A DNA stretch of 64,000 bases from CBDIDH01 sp965277595 (lineage in GTDB: Bacteria; Planctomycetota; Planctomycetia; Isosphaerales; Isosphaeraceae): contig CBDIDH010000002.1 in NCBI GenBank assembly GCA_965277595.1, forward strand, positions 806,001 to 870,000. The letters run 5' to 3'. A program made the position numbers and the translations under genes. Numbering within the stretch: the stretch's first letter is position 1; every line of letters starts with the position of its first letter. Positions 54,598 to 62,069 of this stretch are shown one piece after another. Below the pieces are notes generated by a model that saw only the letters and a list, made by a program, of their open reading frames with translations, searched no databases and was not told the DNA's origin.

Positions 54598-55811
54598 CTA
54601 TGTCTTCCGTGGCCTGCCTCGCTTGCGGGGGATCTTGACGAACCACTTCTCAAGCGACGGCGGGCGGACCACCTCGGCCTCCAATGCCGCCATCTCACCT
54701 GGCGTCAGCTTCACCCCGGTGGCATAGGTCGTCTCCACCACGCTGACCACCGGGTGCTTCCCCTTCCAGGTCATCGACCGGGCGAAGCCCAGCACCGCCT
54801 CGACCGAGTCCAGCAGCGACCCGTTCCAATGCATCTCCAGGATGCCCCAGCATCGCTCGATCGGGTTGTATTTGCTGTGGTACGGCGGGTAGTACGCCAG
54901 TTGGATCGCCAGGCCATGCTTGCGGGCGAACCCCACGATCCGCTTGAGGAACTGCGTCCGGCGGCTGTGGTTCTCCGGGCCGTTGACCAGGTTGATCACC
55001 AGCGTCTTCACGCTCAGGAAGCGGAGCCGGACCTCCTGCCACCACGGCTCCAGGCGATCGGCGACGAAGTCGCTGGTGACCTTCGAGCGGGCCATGGACA
55101 GCCAGAGGTCGTCGTGCTCGGGCAGGAAGATGCCGAAGGGGGTCAATGTCGCCTCGGGCTTGAAGTCGTGATCGACCGCTTTGGTCTTGGTGCGACTCCG
55201 GCCCCGGCGAGAGAACGGCCCGATAACCACCGTCGCCTTGGCGTCGATCGAGACCCGCGGGGTGTCCCTGGCCCGATCCGCCTCGGGGTTGACCGCTTTC
55301 AGTCGATCGAAGATGGCATCGGTCTGCGGGACTCTTTTTGGGGGCGGCACTTGGCCACCTTGGAGAGGCTGAAGCCCAGTAGGTTCATCTTGGTGTTGAT
55401 CGTCTGCTGGGTGGGCAACTCCTCATCGGTGTAGCCCTTGGTGGCGATCAGCTGGCGGCGGACCTCGGCGGCACTGATGCGGGTGAACAGCCGGTTGGTC
55501 TGGAACTTGGGGTCGGCCTGGCTCTGGCCGTCGGCGATGCTGCGGATGTCATCGAGGAGTCGGGGCAGGTGCTCCTCGGCGGGCTTGCGGCGGCGGCAGT
55601 GGAAGGCGTCGATGCAGGTCATGCCGGTGCGGAGTTCGTGCGCCCCCTTGCGGATGGTCTCCCGGCACCAGCCGAGATGCTCCTGGGCCCAGCGTTGCCC
55701 ACCCCGCCCCATCGCACCGACGGTCCTGGCCATGAAGAGCCGCTTCTGGCTGCCCTTGAGGGCCTTGGCGGCGTCGATGAGGATGGGGACCATCTCTGGG
55801 TTAGGTCGCAT
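54598..55811 (-). pseudogene. ISAzo13-family transposase with a single frameshift
   Basis: The N-terminal part starts at ATG 55809-55811 ('MRPNPEMVPILIDAAKALKG') and runs to 'SLSKVAKCRP' near 55340; the rest is in the -1 frame from 'PPKRVPQTDAIFDRL' to 54598 and holds the catalytic region: 'RVSIDAKATVVIGPFSRRG', 'LVINLVNGPENHSRRTQF' and 'YYPPYHSKYNPIERCWG'. The break falls in a CCCCCAAAAAG run. Adding one C would restore one open frame of about 400 residues, so a one-base deletion (or a sequencing error in a homopolymer) is the simplest view; slippage on the C-run is possible. It truncates the recombinase pseudogene at its left. Confidence 0.82.
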
Positions 55812-56007
55812 CTCCGTATCTCCTGGCCTCCTGGTGCGAAGGCCACAGGATACGGAAGAATTTTGTCCTTTCAAGCCCCTTAGCAAGTCGGTTCAGACCC
55901 TCCCTCTGCCTGGTCTCTGCCCGCCCAATCCGAGATGGGTGCCTCTCTCGTGCGGCGTTAGGATACCAACGACGTTCGCTCTATGCGCGTCAGTTGGGAT
56001 CTATGCC

Positions 56008-56451
56008 ATGCCCCGGAAGCTGGCCCCTACTCAAATCGACAGCCTCTCGATCAAGCAACTCTTGGCTCTCCTCATCGAGGAGATTCAAAGTTGGCAAGCC
56101 CTTGAGCGTCAGGCTTCGTCCTCATGTCCCGAAGCCGTTGCTACCACAACCCATCAAATCGCCCTTGACCAGCCCTTCTTCACGATCTCTCAGGTCGCCG
56201 AGAGGCTGAATCTGAGCGACCGGCAGGTCCGCTATGCCATCGACAAAGGGCTGATCGAGGCCAACCGATTCGAGGGGAAAGGCCCCGGAGCGATCAGGGT
56301 TCCGGCCCATTCCCTCATCGCCTACATCGAACGGTGCAAGGTCCGGCCCTCCCAACACGAACCCGTGCGGATGAGCTTGCCCAAGGGCAGGCCCTTCAAG
56401 CACATCAAGATTTCAGCCCCCGAGGGCCGGGGGTCGTCGCTTGGCTCATAG
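56008..56451 (+). CDS. Helix-turn-helix/excisionase-type DNA-binding protein
   Basis: 147 residues from ATG 56008 ('MPRKLAPTQIDSLSIKQLL'). Residues 55-115 form an excisionase/MerR-like winged helix: 'FFTISQVAERLNLSDRQVRYAIDKG' type text split as 'TISQVAERLNLSDRQVRY' and 'AIDKGLIEANRFEGKG', then 'AIRVPAHSLIAYIERC'. The longer open frame upstream lies antisense to the ISAzo13 gene and is rejected. It converges with the integrase gene and their 3' ends overlap by 47 bases. It probably acts as recombination directionality factor for that integrase (inference). Confidence 0.82.
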   Translation: MPRKLAPTQIDSLSIKQLLALLIEEIQSWQALERQASSSCPEAVATTTHQIALDQPFFTISQVAERLNLSDRQVRYAIDKGLIEANRFEGKGPGAIRVPAHSLIAYIERCKVRPSQHEPVRMSLPKGRPFKHIKISAPEGRGSSLGS

Positions 56452-57490
56452 CCCTCTTCAAAGCCGAGTACTCCTCGGCGACGTGGATGTATCGCTCCGT
56501 CGTCCTGACGGACTGGTGTCCCATCAAAGTCGCCACGATCTTGACGTCCAGGCCCCGCAAGACAGCGACGGTCCCGAAGCGGTGCCGCAGACCGTAGAGG
56601 ACGGCATCCTCGGCCACGCCGCCCCTCTCGCGGAGTCGGCCCAGCTTCTGCGAAGGTGCGTTCCGCGACCACGGCTTCCCATAGACCGTCTTGAAGACGT
56701 GGCCAACGTCGCCATCAAGTTCCCTGATCGCTCGCAGCAGACAGACCACCCTCTCGACCATCACGATGACCCGAGGTGCATCTGTCTTGTGGGACGTCTT
56801 GTGCTCCTTCAAGACGGCCAGGTCGTGATCGAGGTCGATTCCGTCCCAACAAAGGTCCCGGACCACTTTCGGCCTCGCCCCGGTCAGCTTCATGAACAGC
56901 AGCATCTCGCGGAACCGACGACCCGAGCCCTGCCACGGTCCGGGCTTCTTCCCACGCCTGGCCTGTGCCCAGATCTTCCGGAACTCGGACCCTTTCATGG
57001 GACGTCGGCGGTTTCCCCCGGCCTGGACGAACCCACTGAACGGGTTCTTGGGGATCAGGCCACGCCGCTCAGCCCAGTTGAAGACGGCCTGGACGTTCCC
57101 AACGACCTTGGCCTTGGTATCGCGGCTGACCCACTCCGGGTGGTCGGCAATCCAACGCTCCAGGTGATACGGCTTGAGATCCTTGACCAACCGGACGCCC
57201 AGTTCGCGTGCGAAGACCTGGAGGACCAGCTTCTTCTCATAGAGCGTCCTCGGCGCGTTCTGCTTGCACCCCAAGTCGAGGTATTCGTCCACGAGGGAAG
57301 CGGCGGTCACGAACTGGGGGCCGGAATCCACCGGGGGGTTCAACGAACACTCGACCATGAGCTCGTGGAACTTGGCCTCGGCCACCTTCTTCTGGTCGCG
57401 ACCCTTGGCCAGTTTGAAACGCCGGTCACCGATCTCGGTGACCCAGGACTGCGACTGCTTGTGGAACCACAGGCGGTTGGGACGGGGCAT
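56405..57490 (-). CDS. Tyrosine recombinase/integrase
   Basis: 361 residues. The N-terminal arm and core-binding (SAM-like) domains occupy residues 1-170 ('FVTAASLVDEYLDLGCKQN', 'AERRGLIPKNPFSGF'). The catalytic domain has Arg I in 'TGARPKVVRDLCWDGID' near residue 208, 'YGLRHRFGTVAVLRG' near 297 (the HxxR histidine is Tyr, as in many integrases of this group), 'LMGHQSVRTTERYIHV' with His and the nucleophilic Tyr near 335. Frame intact. Its 5' end faces the 3' end of the tRNA-Val gene 165 bases away, the usual arrangement for tRNA-targeting elements. Confidence 0.92.
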   Translation of the reverse strand: MPRPNRLWFHKQSQSWVTEIGDRRFKLAKGRDQKKVAEAKFHELMVECSLNPPVDSGPQFVTAASLVDEYLDLGCKQNAPRTLYEKKLVLQVFARELGVRLVKDLKPYHLERWIADHPEWVSRDTKAKVVGNVQAVFNWAERRGLIPKNPFSGFVQAGGNRRRPMKGSEFRKIWAQARRGKKPGPWQGSGRRFREMLLFMKLTGARPKVVRDLCWDGIDLDHDLAVLKEHKTSHKTDAPRVIVMVERVVCLLRAIRELDGDVGHVFKTVYGKPWSRNAPSQKLGRLRERGGVAEDAVLYGLRHRFGTVAVLRGLDVKIVATLMGHQSVRTTERYIHVAEEYSALKRAMSQATTPGPRGLKS

Positions 57491-57654
57491 GGACGACCCT
57501 CCGATCGAATGACCACTGGATGCACGACCAGCGGATCGAAGGGTCTGCTGCGAGCCCCCCTGAGCCCGGCTGCCACCGGGCCAGGGGCTTTGACTTTAGC
57601 GGGTTTCCTGACGGGTTTCCTGATTCATCCCGCCAGGAATCGCCGTAAGTCTAA

Positions 57655-57727
57655 TGGGCGGCGCTGGATTCGAACCAGCGACTTCCACCGTGTGAGGATG
57701 GCACTCTAACCACTGAGTTAGCCGCCC
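57655..57727 (-). tRNA. tRNA-Val(CAC)
   Basis: A full cloverleaf is read on the minus strand: acceptor GGGCGGC/GCCGCCC, D-stem ACTC/GAGT, anticodon stem CCATC/GGTGG with loop CTCACAC (anticodon CAC), T-stem GCTGG/CCAGC with loop TTCGAAT, discriminator A. No CCA is encoded. The 3' end points at the integrase gene, so it is a candidate attachment site. I searched the window by eye for a second copy of its 3' end and found none. Confidence 0.95.
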
Positions 57728-57903
57728 TTAAGTTTTCGGATTATACGCGAGACTGATTCACCAAGCAAGTTGGCCAATCGAAGAGCCAGCCGCGAGAGTT
57801 AGACCCGGGCCCTGGGAAATGTCGAAATCTTGTTGACCACCCCTCTGGGTCGGGTCAGAATGGCCCCTTGTATCGGCCCGGATGGTCAACTTGGCAACGG
57901 GGG

Positions 57904-59223
57904 ATGGCAACTATGGACGGGTCTCAAAGTCCTTGCGGTGGCGGTGGCAACAATCGGCGTCAATTCCTCAAGACGACTGCCGCGACCGGTGCGGCGCTCG
58001 CCTCGGCTGATCGGCTCCTCGCGATGGCGGATGCGCCGGCCGGGACCGAGATTCCACTGGTCACCCTCGGCAAGACAGGCCGCAAGGTGACCAGGCTCGG
58101 CATGGGGTCGAGCATCGACGGGATCGACCGGAGCCACGTCCAGAACTGCCTCTTCGCCGGGGTCCGCTACATCGATACGTCCGAGTCGTATCAAAACACC
58201 GTTGCCGAGAAGGTCATCGGCGAGGTGCTCGAACGGACGAAACTCCGCAAGGACGTTTACCTCGTCTCGAAGTGCAACCAGTACAACAACGCCAAGGGGT
58301 CGGAAGCGCTCGGGATCTTCGAAAAACACCTCAATCCTAGCCTCGAACGACTCCGGACCGACTACCTGGACTGCTATTACATCCACGGCATCCACAGCGC
58401 CAAGAATGGCGATCCCGCTCCCGCATTGACTCTCTTGCGCGATCCGGGCGTCAAGGCGGCCTTTGAGGCGCTCAAGAAGTCGGGCAAGATCCGGTTCGCC
58501 GGTCTGAGCTGTCACGATGCACGCCTTCCCGAGATTCTCGAAGCCGCGGCCGAAGTGGGCTGGATCGATCAGGTGATGATCAAGTTCAACTTCCGCGACG
58601 TCGGCGGCAAGGACCGTTACGACGACCTCAACCGGGCCATCGACAAGGCGTCCAAAGCGAATATCGCGATGGTCGCCATGAAGACCCAGAGCGGTGCCGC
58701 GGCCTTCCCGGAAACCAAGAAGGAACTCGACGAGAAGGGCGTTCGCGTCAAGAACCTGAACCCGACCGAGAAACGGGTCGTTGAGTTTCTGGAGAAGGAC
58801 TTCAAGCGCGAGGTCGCCGCGATCAAGGCCGTCTGGATGGACGACCGAATGCAGGTCGTCGTCAGCGAGATGACCAACCGCGACCAGGTCCGCGAGAACG
58901 TCGGAGCCAGCAAGCAAGTGCTCACCGCCCGGGAAGCCCGCCTTCTGGAAGACCATCGCCAGGCCACGGCGCACCTTTACTGCCACGGTTGCGGCCACCT
59001 CTGCGAGACCGCCGCGAAGGGCGTTCCGGTCGCCACGGTCCTCCGCTACTACCGCTACTACGAAGCCTACGGGAAGCGCGAGGCCGCTCGGGCGCTTTAC
59101 CAGGCCCTTCCCGAAGCCTCGCGCCAGTTGATTGACGCCGACCTTCACGCCGCCGAGGCCGCCTGCCCGTTCGGCCTGCCCGTGGCGGAACTGATCCGGA
59201 CAGCCGACCGTCGGCTCTCGTGA
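57904..59223 (+). CDS. Tat-exported aldo/keto reductase with C-terminal Cys-rich domain
   Basis: About 439 residues from ATG 57904. A twin-arginine signal 'NNRRQFLKTTAATGAALASA' indicates folded export. The aldo/keto reductase barrel follows: 'IPLVTLGKTGRKVTRLGMGS', 'GVRYIDTSESYQNTVAE' (catalytic Asp and Tyr), 'DVYLVSKCNQYNNA' (Lys), 'LDCYYIHGIHS' (His), 'KIRFAGLSCHD'. The C-terminus has 'LYCHGCGHLCETA' and 'AEAACPFGLPV', a Cys cluster seen in many AKRs of this group that may bind a metal or iron-sulfur centre. Such exported reductases are abundant in planctomycetes; substrate unknown. The 57728-57903 gap upstream is unremarkable. Confidence 0.9.
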   Translation: MATMDGSQSPCGGGGNNRRQFLKTTAATGAALASADRLLAMADAPAGTEIPLVTLGKTGRKVTRLGMGSSIDGIDRSHVQNCLFAGVRYIDTSESYQNTVAEKVIGEVLERTKLRKDVYLVSKCNQYNNAKGSEALGIFEKHLNPSLERLRTDYLDCYYIHGIHSAKNGDPAPALTLLRDPGVKAAFEALKKSGKIRFAGLSCHDARLPEILEAAAEVGWIDQVMIKFNFRDVGGKDRYDDLNRAIDKASKANIAMVAMKTQSGAAAFPETKKELDEKGVRVKNLNPTEKRVVEFLEKDFKREVAAIKAVWMDDRMQVVVSEMTNRDQVRENVGASKQVLTAREARLLEDHRQATAHLYCHGCGHLCETAAKGVPVATVLRYYRYYEAYGKREAARALYQALPEASRQLIDADLHAAEAACPFGLPVAELIRTADRRLS

Positions 59224-59282
59224 ACAACCGAAAGGAGGGGCGATGACACCGGGTCATTGGCCCCCTCCTGGCTTTGATTCGA

Positions 59283-59483
59283 TCAATCCTCGTCTTCGTC
59301 GGCGGGGTCGCCGTCGGGAGACGACGTGGTGACCTCGGGACCGGGAATCGCATAGGCGCCGTCGATCCAGCGACCGAGGTCAATGAGCCGACAGCGCGGT
59401 GAACAGAACGGAAACGACGGTAAGTCGGCGAGGGCCTCAACTTCGTAAGGCGTCTTGCAGACCGGGCAATGCCCCTTGATCAT
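59283..59483 (-). CDS. yacG: DNA gyrase inhibitor YacG
   Basis: 66 residues with the YacG zinc finger: 'CPVCKTPYEV' and 'PFCSPRCRLIDLGRWIDGAY', four Cys in C-x2-C-x15-C-x3-C spacing, and an acidic tail. YacG binds the GyrB C-terminus and inhibits gyrase in E. coli. The start overlaps the stop of the zinc-ribbon gene by 4 bases (59480-59483), making it the last gene of the heat-shock run. Confidence 0.9.
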   Translation of the reverse strand: MIKGHCPVCKTPYEVEALADLPSFPFCSPRCRLIDLGRWIDGAYAIPGPEVTTSSPDGDPADEDED

Positions 59484-59794
59484 GAACTTGAACCGTTTGA
59501 CGGGGTTGATGACGACGGCTTGGCCGAATCGCTCTTTGAAGAACTGGAACTGGTATCTGATGGCTTCGTTTCAGTGGGTTTGTCAGCCGCGGCGCCCCTC
59601 TTGTACGAGTCGCTCCGGTAATCCGTCTGATAAAAGCCGGACCCCTTGAAGAGGATCGCGGCCCCGGCGCCGATCTTGCGGCGGAGCTTGGCTTCATGAC
59701 AGGTTGGGCAGACAGTCTGCGGGTCGGCCTTGATCGACTCGAACGCCTCGAACTCGTGGGCGCAGGCGTCGCAAATATAGTCATACGTGGGCAT
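59480..59794 (-). CDS. FmdB-family zinc ribbon protein
   Basis: 104 residues. N-terminal zinc ribbon 'MPTYDYICDACAHEFEAFES' continues to 'VCPTCHEAKLRRKIG', the CxxC...CxxC FmdB pattern (FmdB_N), then 'FKGSGFYQTDYRSDSY' and a low-complexity Ser/Lys tail from about residue 72. The function of the family is unclear; it is frequently adjacent to grpE/dnaJ in planctomycetes. Located 33 bases from grpE on the same strand. Confidence 0.9.
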   Translation of the reverse strand: MPTYDYICDACAHEFEAFESIKADPQTVCPTCHEAKLRRKIGAGAAILFKGSGFYQTDYRSDSYKRGAAADKPTETKPSDTSSSSSKSDSAKPSSSTPSNGSSS

Positions 59795-59827
59795 GAATCC
59801 GCCTCGCGCGGGGGTATTGTGTCGAGA

Positions 59828-60397
59828 TCATGATTCGGCGGGCTTGACCGAGACGGCAACCTGGCTCGGCCGGAGCACCCGGTCGTGGATCTTGTAGCCC
59901 TTACCCAGTTCAGACACGACGGTCATCTCGGGCCGGTCGGCGGTCGGTTGCCGGACAAGGGCTTCGTGCATGTTGGGGTCGAAGGGTTGACCGAGCGCCT
60001 CGATCGGCTCGACGCCGTACTTGCCGAGGGTCGTGAGCAGTTGCTTGTGGACCATGACCAGGCCATCGGCGATTCCGGCCGAGGCCGAGCTTCGAAGCGC
60101 CTCGGCGGCGCGCTCCAGGTTGTCGAGGCCGTCAAGGAGATCCTTGGCCAGGTTGCCGACGGCGTAAATCCGATCGGAATCAGCCTGAGACTTGACGCGC
60201 TTCTGAAAGTTGGCGAATTCAGCGCGGCTACGCTGAAGCTGTTCGAGGTATTCGTCACGTTCACGACGGGCTTGCGCCAGGGCGTCTTGGGGCTTCAAGG
60301 TGTCGTTCCCGCCGTGGGTCGACGCCTGGCCGGCGGACCCGAGCGGGTCGCCCGCCTCGGCGTTGACGGTCTCGGGGTTGTTGGGTTGGTCGCTCAT
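59828..60397 (-). CDS. grpE: Nucleotide exchange factor GrpE
   Basis: 189 residues. A disordered acidic N-terminus (about 40 residues) leads into the long dimer helix ('QARRERDEYLEQLQRSRAEFANFQKRVKSQ' region, residues 42-70) and the C-terminal beta domain ending 'ELGKGYKIHDRVLRPSQVAVSV', which includes the GrpE signature (GYxxxxRxLRPAxVxV). It releases ADP from DnaK. dnaK itself is not in the window. Located 71 bases downstream of dnaJ. Confidence 0.95.
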   Translation of the reverse strand: MSDQPNNPETVNAEAGDPLGSAGQASTHGGNDTLKPQDALAQARRERDEYLEQLQRSRAEFANFQKRVKSQADSDRIYAVGNLAKDLLDGLDNLERAAEALRSSASAGIADGLVMVHKQLLTTLGKYGVEPIEALGQPFDPNMHEALVRQPTADRPEMTVVSELGKGYKIHDRVLRPSQVAVSVKPAES

Positions 60398-60468
60398 CGG
60401 TCGATCGATCCTCGGGGTCTCGACAGCCGGACGCGGATCGCGCCGCGCTGGCCGTATCTGGTGCGGGT

Positions 60469-61617
60469 TCAGACCGTCCCGGCCTGACCGGCGTCGGCGT
60501 CTTCGGTGAAGTAGTCGCGAAGCTTTTCAAAGAAGCTCTTACGTCTCGGACTCACGTCATCGTGTTCGATCTGGGCCAGTTCGCGGAGCAATTCTTCCTG
60601 CCTGGTCGAGAGGTGGCGGGGGGTCTCAACAACGACCTCGACGAGTTCATCGCCGCGGCCTCGCCCTGAAATATCGGGCATCCCACGTCCCTTGATGCGG
60701 AGGATGTCGCCGCTTTGCGTCCCCTTGGGAACGTGGAGCTTGTCGGGACCGTCGAGCGTGGGCACCTCGATCTCGGCGCCGAGAGCCGCCTGAGGGAAGC
60801 TGATCGGCACCTGACAGGTCAGGTCGTTGCGATTCCGTTCAAAGAACGGATGCTTGCGAACGAGGATCTGAATGCGGAGGTTTCCGCGAGGTGCGCCAGG
60901 ATCGCCCGGTTCGCCCTGACCGCGGAGTTGCAGCCACATCCCGCTTTCAACGCCAGGGGGAACGTCCACCTTGAGCTGGGCAACCTGCGTTGTCCGTCCC
61001 GAACCTCGACAGGAGGGGCAGGGGTCGGTGACCCGGACCCCTTCGCCGCCGCAGGCCGGGCAGGTGGTGGCGACCTGAAAGAATCCGCGCGACTGGACGA
61101 CCTGTCCCTGGCCGCCGCAGTAGTTGCACGAGGTCGCCACGGTCCCCTTCTTGGCACCGCTGCCGCGACAGTCGGGGCAATGCTCCTGGCGGGTGACCTC
61201 GACGGGCTTCGTGGTCCCTCGGGCGGCCTCGACGAGTTCGATTTCCAGCTTGAAGAGAAGATCCTGACCGGGCCTCGGCCCGCGCCGACGCTGGCCGAAG
61301 ATATCGCCGAAGAGCCCGCCTCCGAAAATATCGCCGAAGGCCGACATGATGTCTTCGGCGTTTCGGAAGTCATGAACCCCCGCGCCTTCCATGCCGGCGT
61401 GGCCATAGCGGTCGTACCGCTGCCGCTTGGGCGGGTCGGAGAGAACCTCGTAAGCCTCGGCCCCTTCCTTGAACCGCTTCTCGGCTTCGGCGTCGCCGGG
61501 GCACTTGTCCGGGTGGTTCTTCAGGGCCAGTTGCCGATAGGCTTTCTTGATTTCTTCAGGGCTGGTGTCGCGCTTGAGCCCGAGCACCTCGTAATAATCG
61601 CGCTTCGTAGTTGCCAT
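60469..61617 (-). CDS. dnaJ: Chaperone DnaJ
   Basis: About 382 residues from ATG 61615-61617 ('MATTKRDYYEVLGLKRD'); an ATG two codons earlier is the alternative. J domain with 'KNHPDKCPGD' (HPD) at residues 33-40, a Gly/Phe region with 'FGDIFGGGLFGDIF', four zinc-finger repeats ('CPDCRGSG', 'CNYCGGQG', 'CPACGGEG', 'CPSCRGSG') and the C-terminal substrate-binding domains. A full-length type I DnaJ. Upstream lies a 446-base gap before groEL. Confidence 0.95.
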   Translation of the reverse strand: MATTKRDYYEVLGLKRDTSPEEIKKAYRQLALKNHPDKCPGDAEAEKRFKEGAEAYEVLSDPPKRQRYDRYGHAGMEGAGVHDFRNAEDIMSAFGDIFGGGLFGDIFGQRRRGPRPGQDLLFKLEIELVEAARGTTKPVEVTRQEHCPDCRGSGAKKGTVATSCNYCGGQGQVVQSRGFFQVATTCPACGGEGVRVTDPCPSCRGSGRTTQVAQLKVDVPPGVESGMWLQLRGQGEPGDPGAPRGNLRIQILVRKHPFFERNRNDLTCQVPISFPQAALGAEIEVPTLDGPDKLHVPKGTQSGDILRIKGRGMPDISGRGRGDELVEVVVETPRHLSTRQEELLRELAQIEHDDVSPRRKSFFEKLRDYFTEDADAGQAGTV

Positions 61618-62069
61618 CGGCATGGCGTCTCGGACAGGGATAAGGTTCAGGCGACGTCCCGACCGTGTTCATGATAGCACACCCGGGGCAACGTCTTCTG
61701 CGCCGAACCCTGCTTGGCCTCCCAGGGATTCGTTCCGTTCAAAAACCAACCGTCACGACAGAAATACGCCAAAGAAGGCACTGCGGTTTGTGTTCGAGAC
61801 GGCCACGACGCCGACACAAGAAATCTCAATGGCAAACAAGACCCGAGGATAACATCGTTTTTCGCGAGAAACTCGCCCAGGCAATCTTCCGAGCAGACCA
61901 AAGATTCGAGGCCCCAGGACCGGGGGGCGGAATTTCCTGTTTGTTTTTCGATTCCGCGATCGTTTTTGAACGAGAAATCGAAGCCAAAACGAACCGAACG
62001 CGTGCCGCCCTTGAGCAGGCTCAATTCGAGTCGACACGCGTCCGGAAGGTTCTGGCTGGACTGTATGGA
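61618..62069. other. Intergenic region between groEL and dnaJ
   Basis: About 450 bases, less GC-rich than the genes. It should contain the groEL terminator and the dnaJ promoter. I looked for a CIRCE-type inverted repeat (TTAGCACTC/GAGTGCTAA) and found none. No gene is supported; the open frames present overlap in several phases without recognisable sequence. Confidence 0.5.

Noticed and set aside
54094..55434. A 446-codon plus-strand frame
   Set aside because: It spans the recombinase pseudogene and the antisense of the ISAzo13 transposase, so it cannot be one gene.
57886..59148. A 420-codon minus-strand frame opposite the aldo/keto reductase
   Set aside because: Antisense shadow of a well-supported gene with a Tat signal.
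61618..62069. CIRCE operator upstream of dnaJ
   Set aside because: No TTAGCACTC/GAGTGCTAA-type inverted repeat found by eye.
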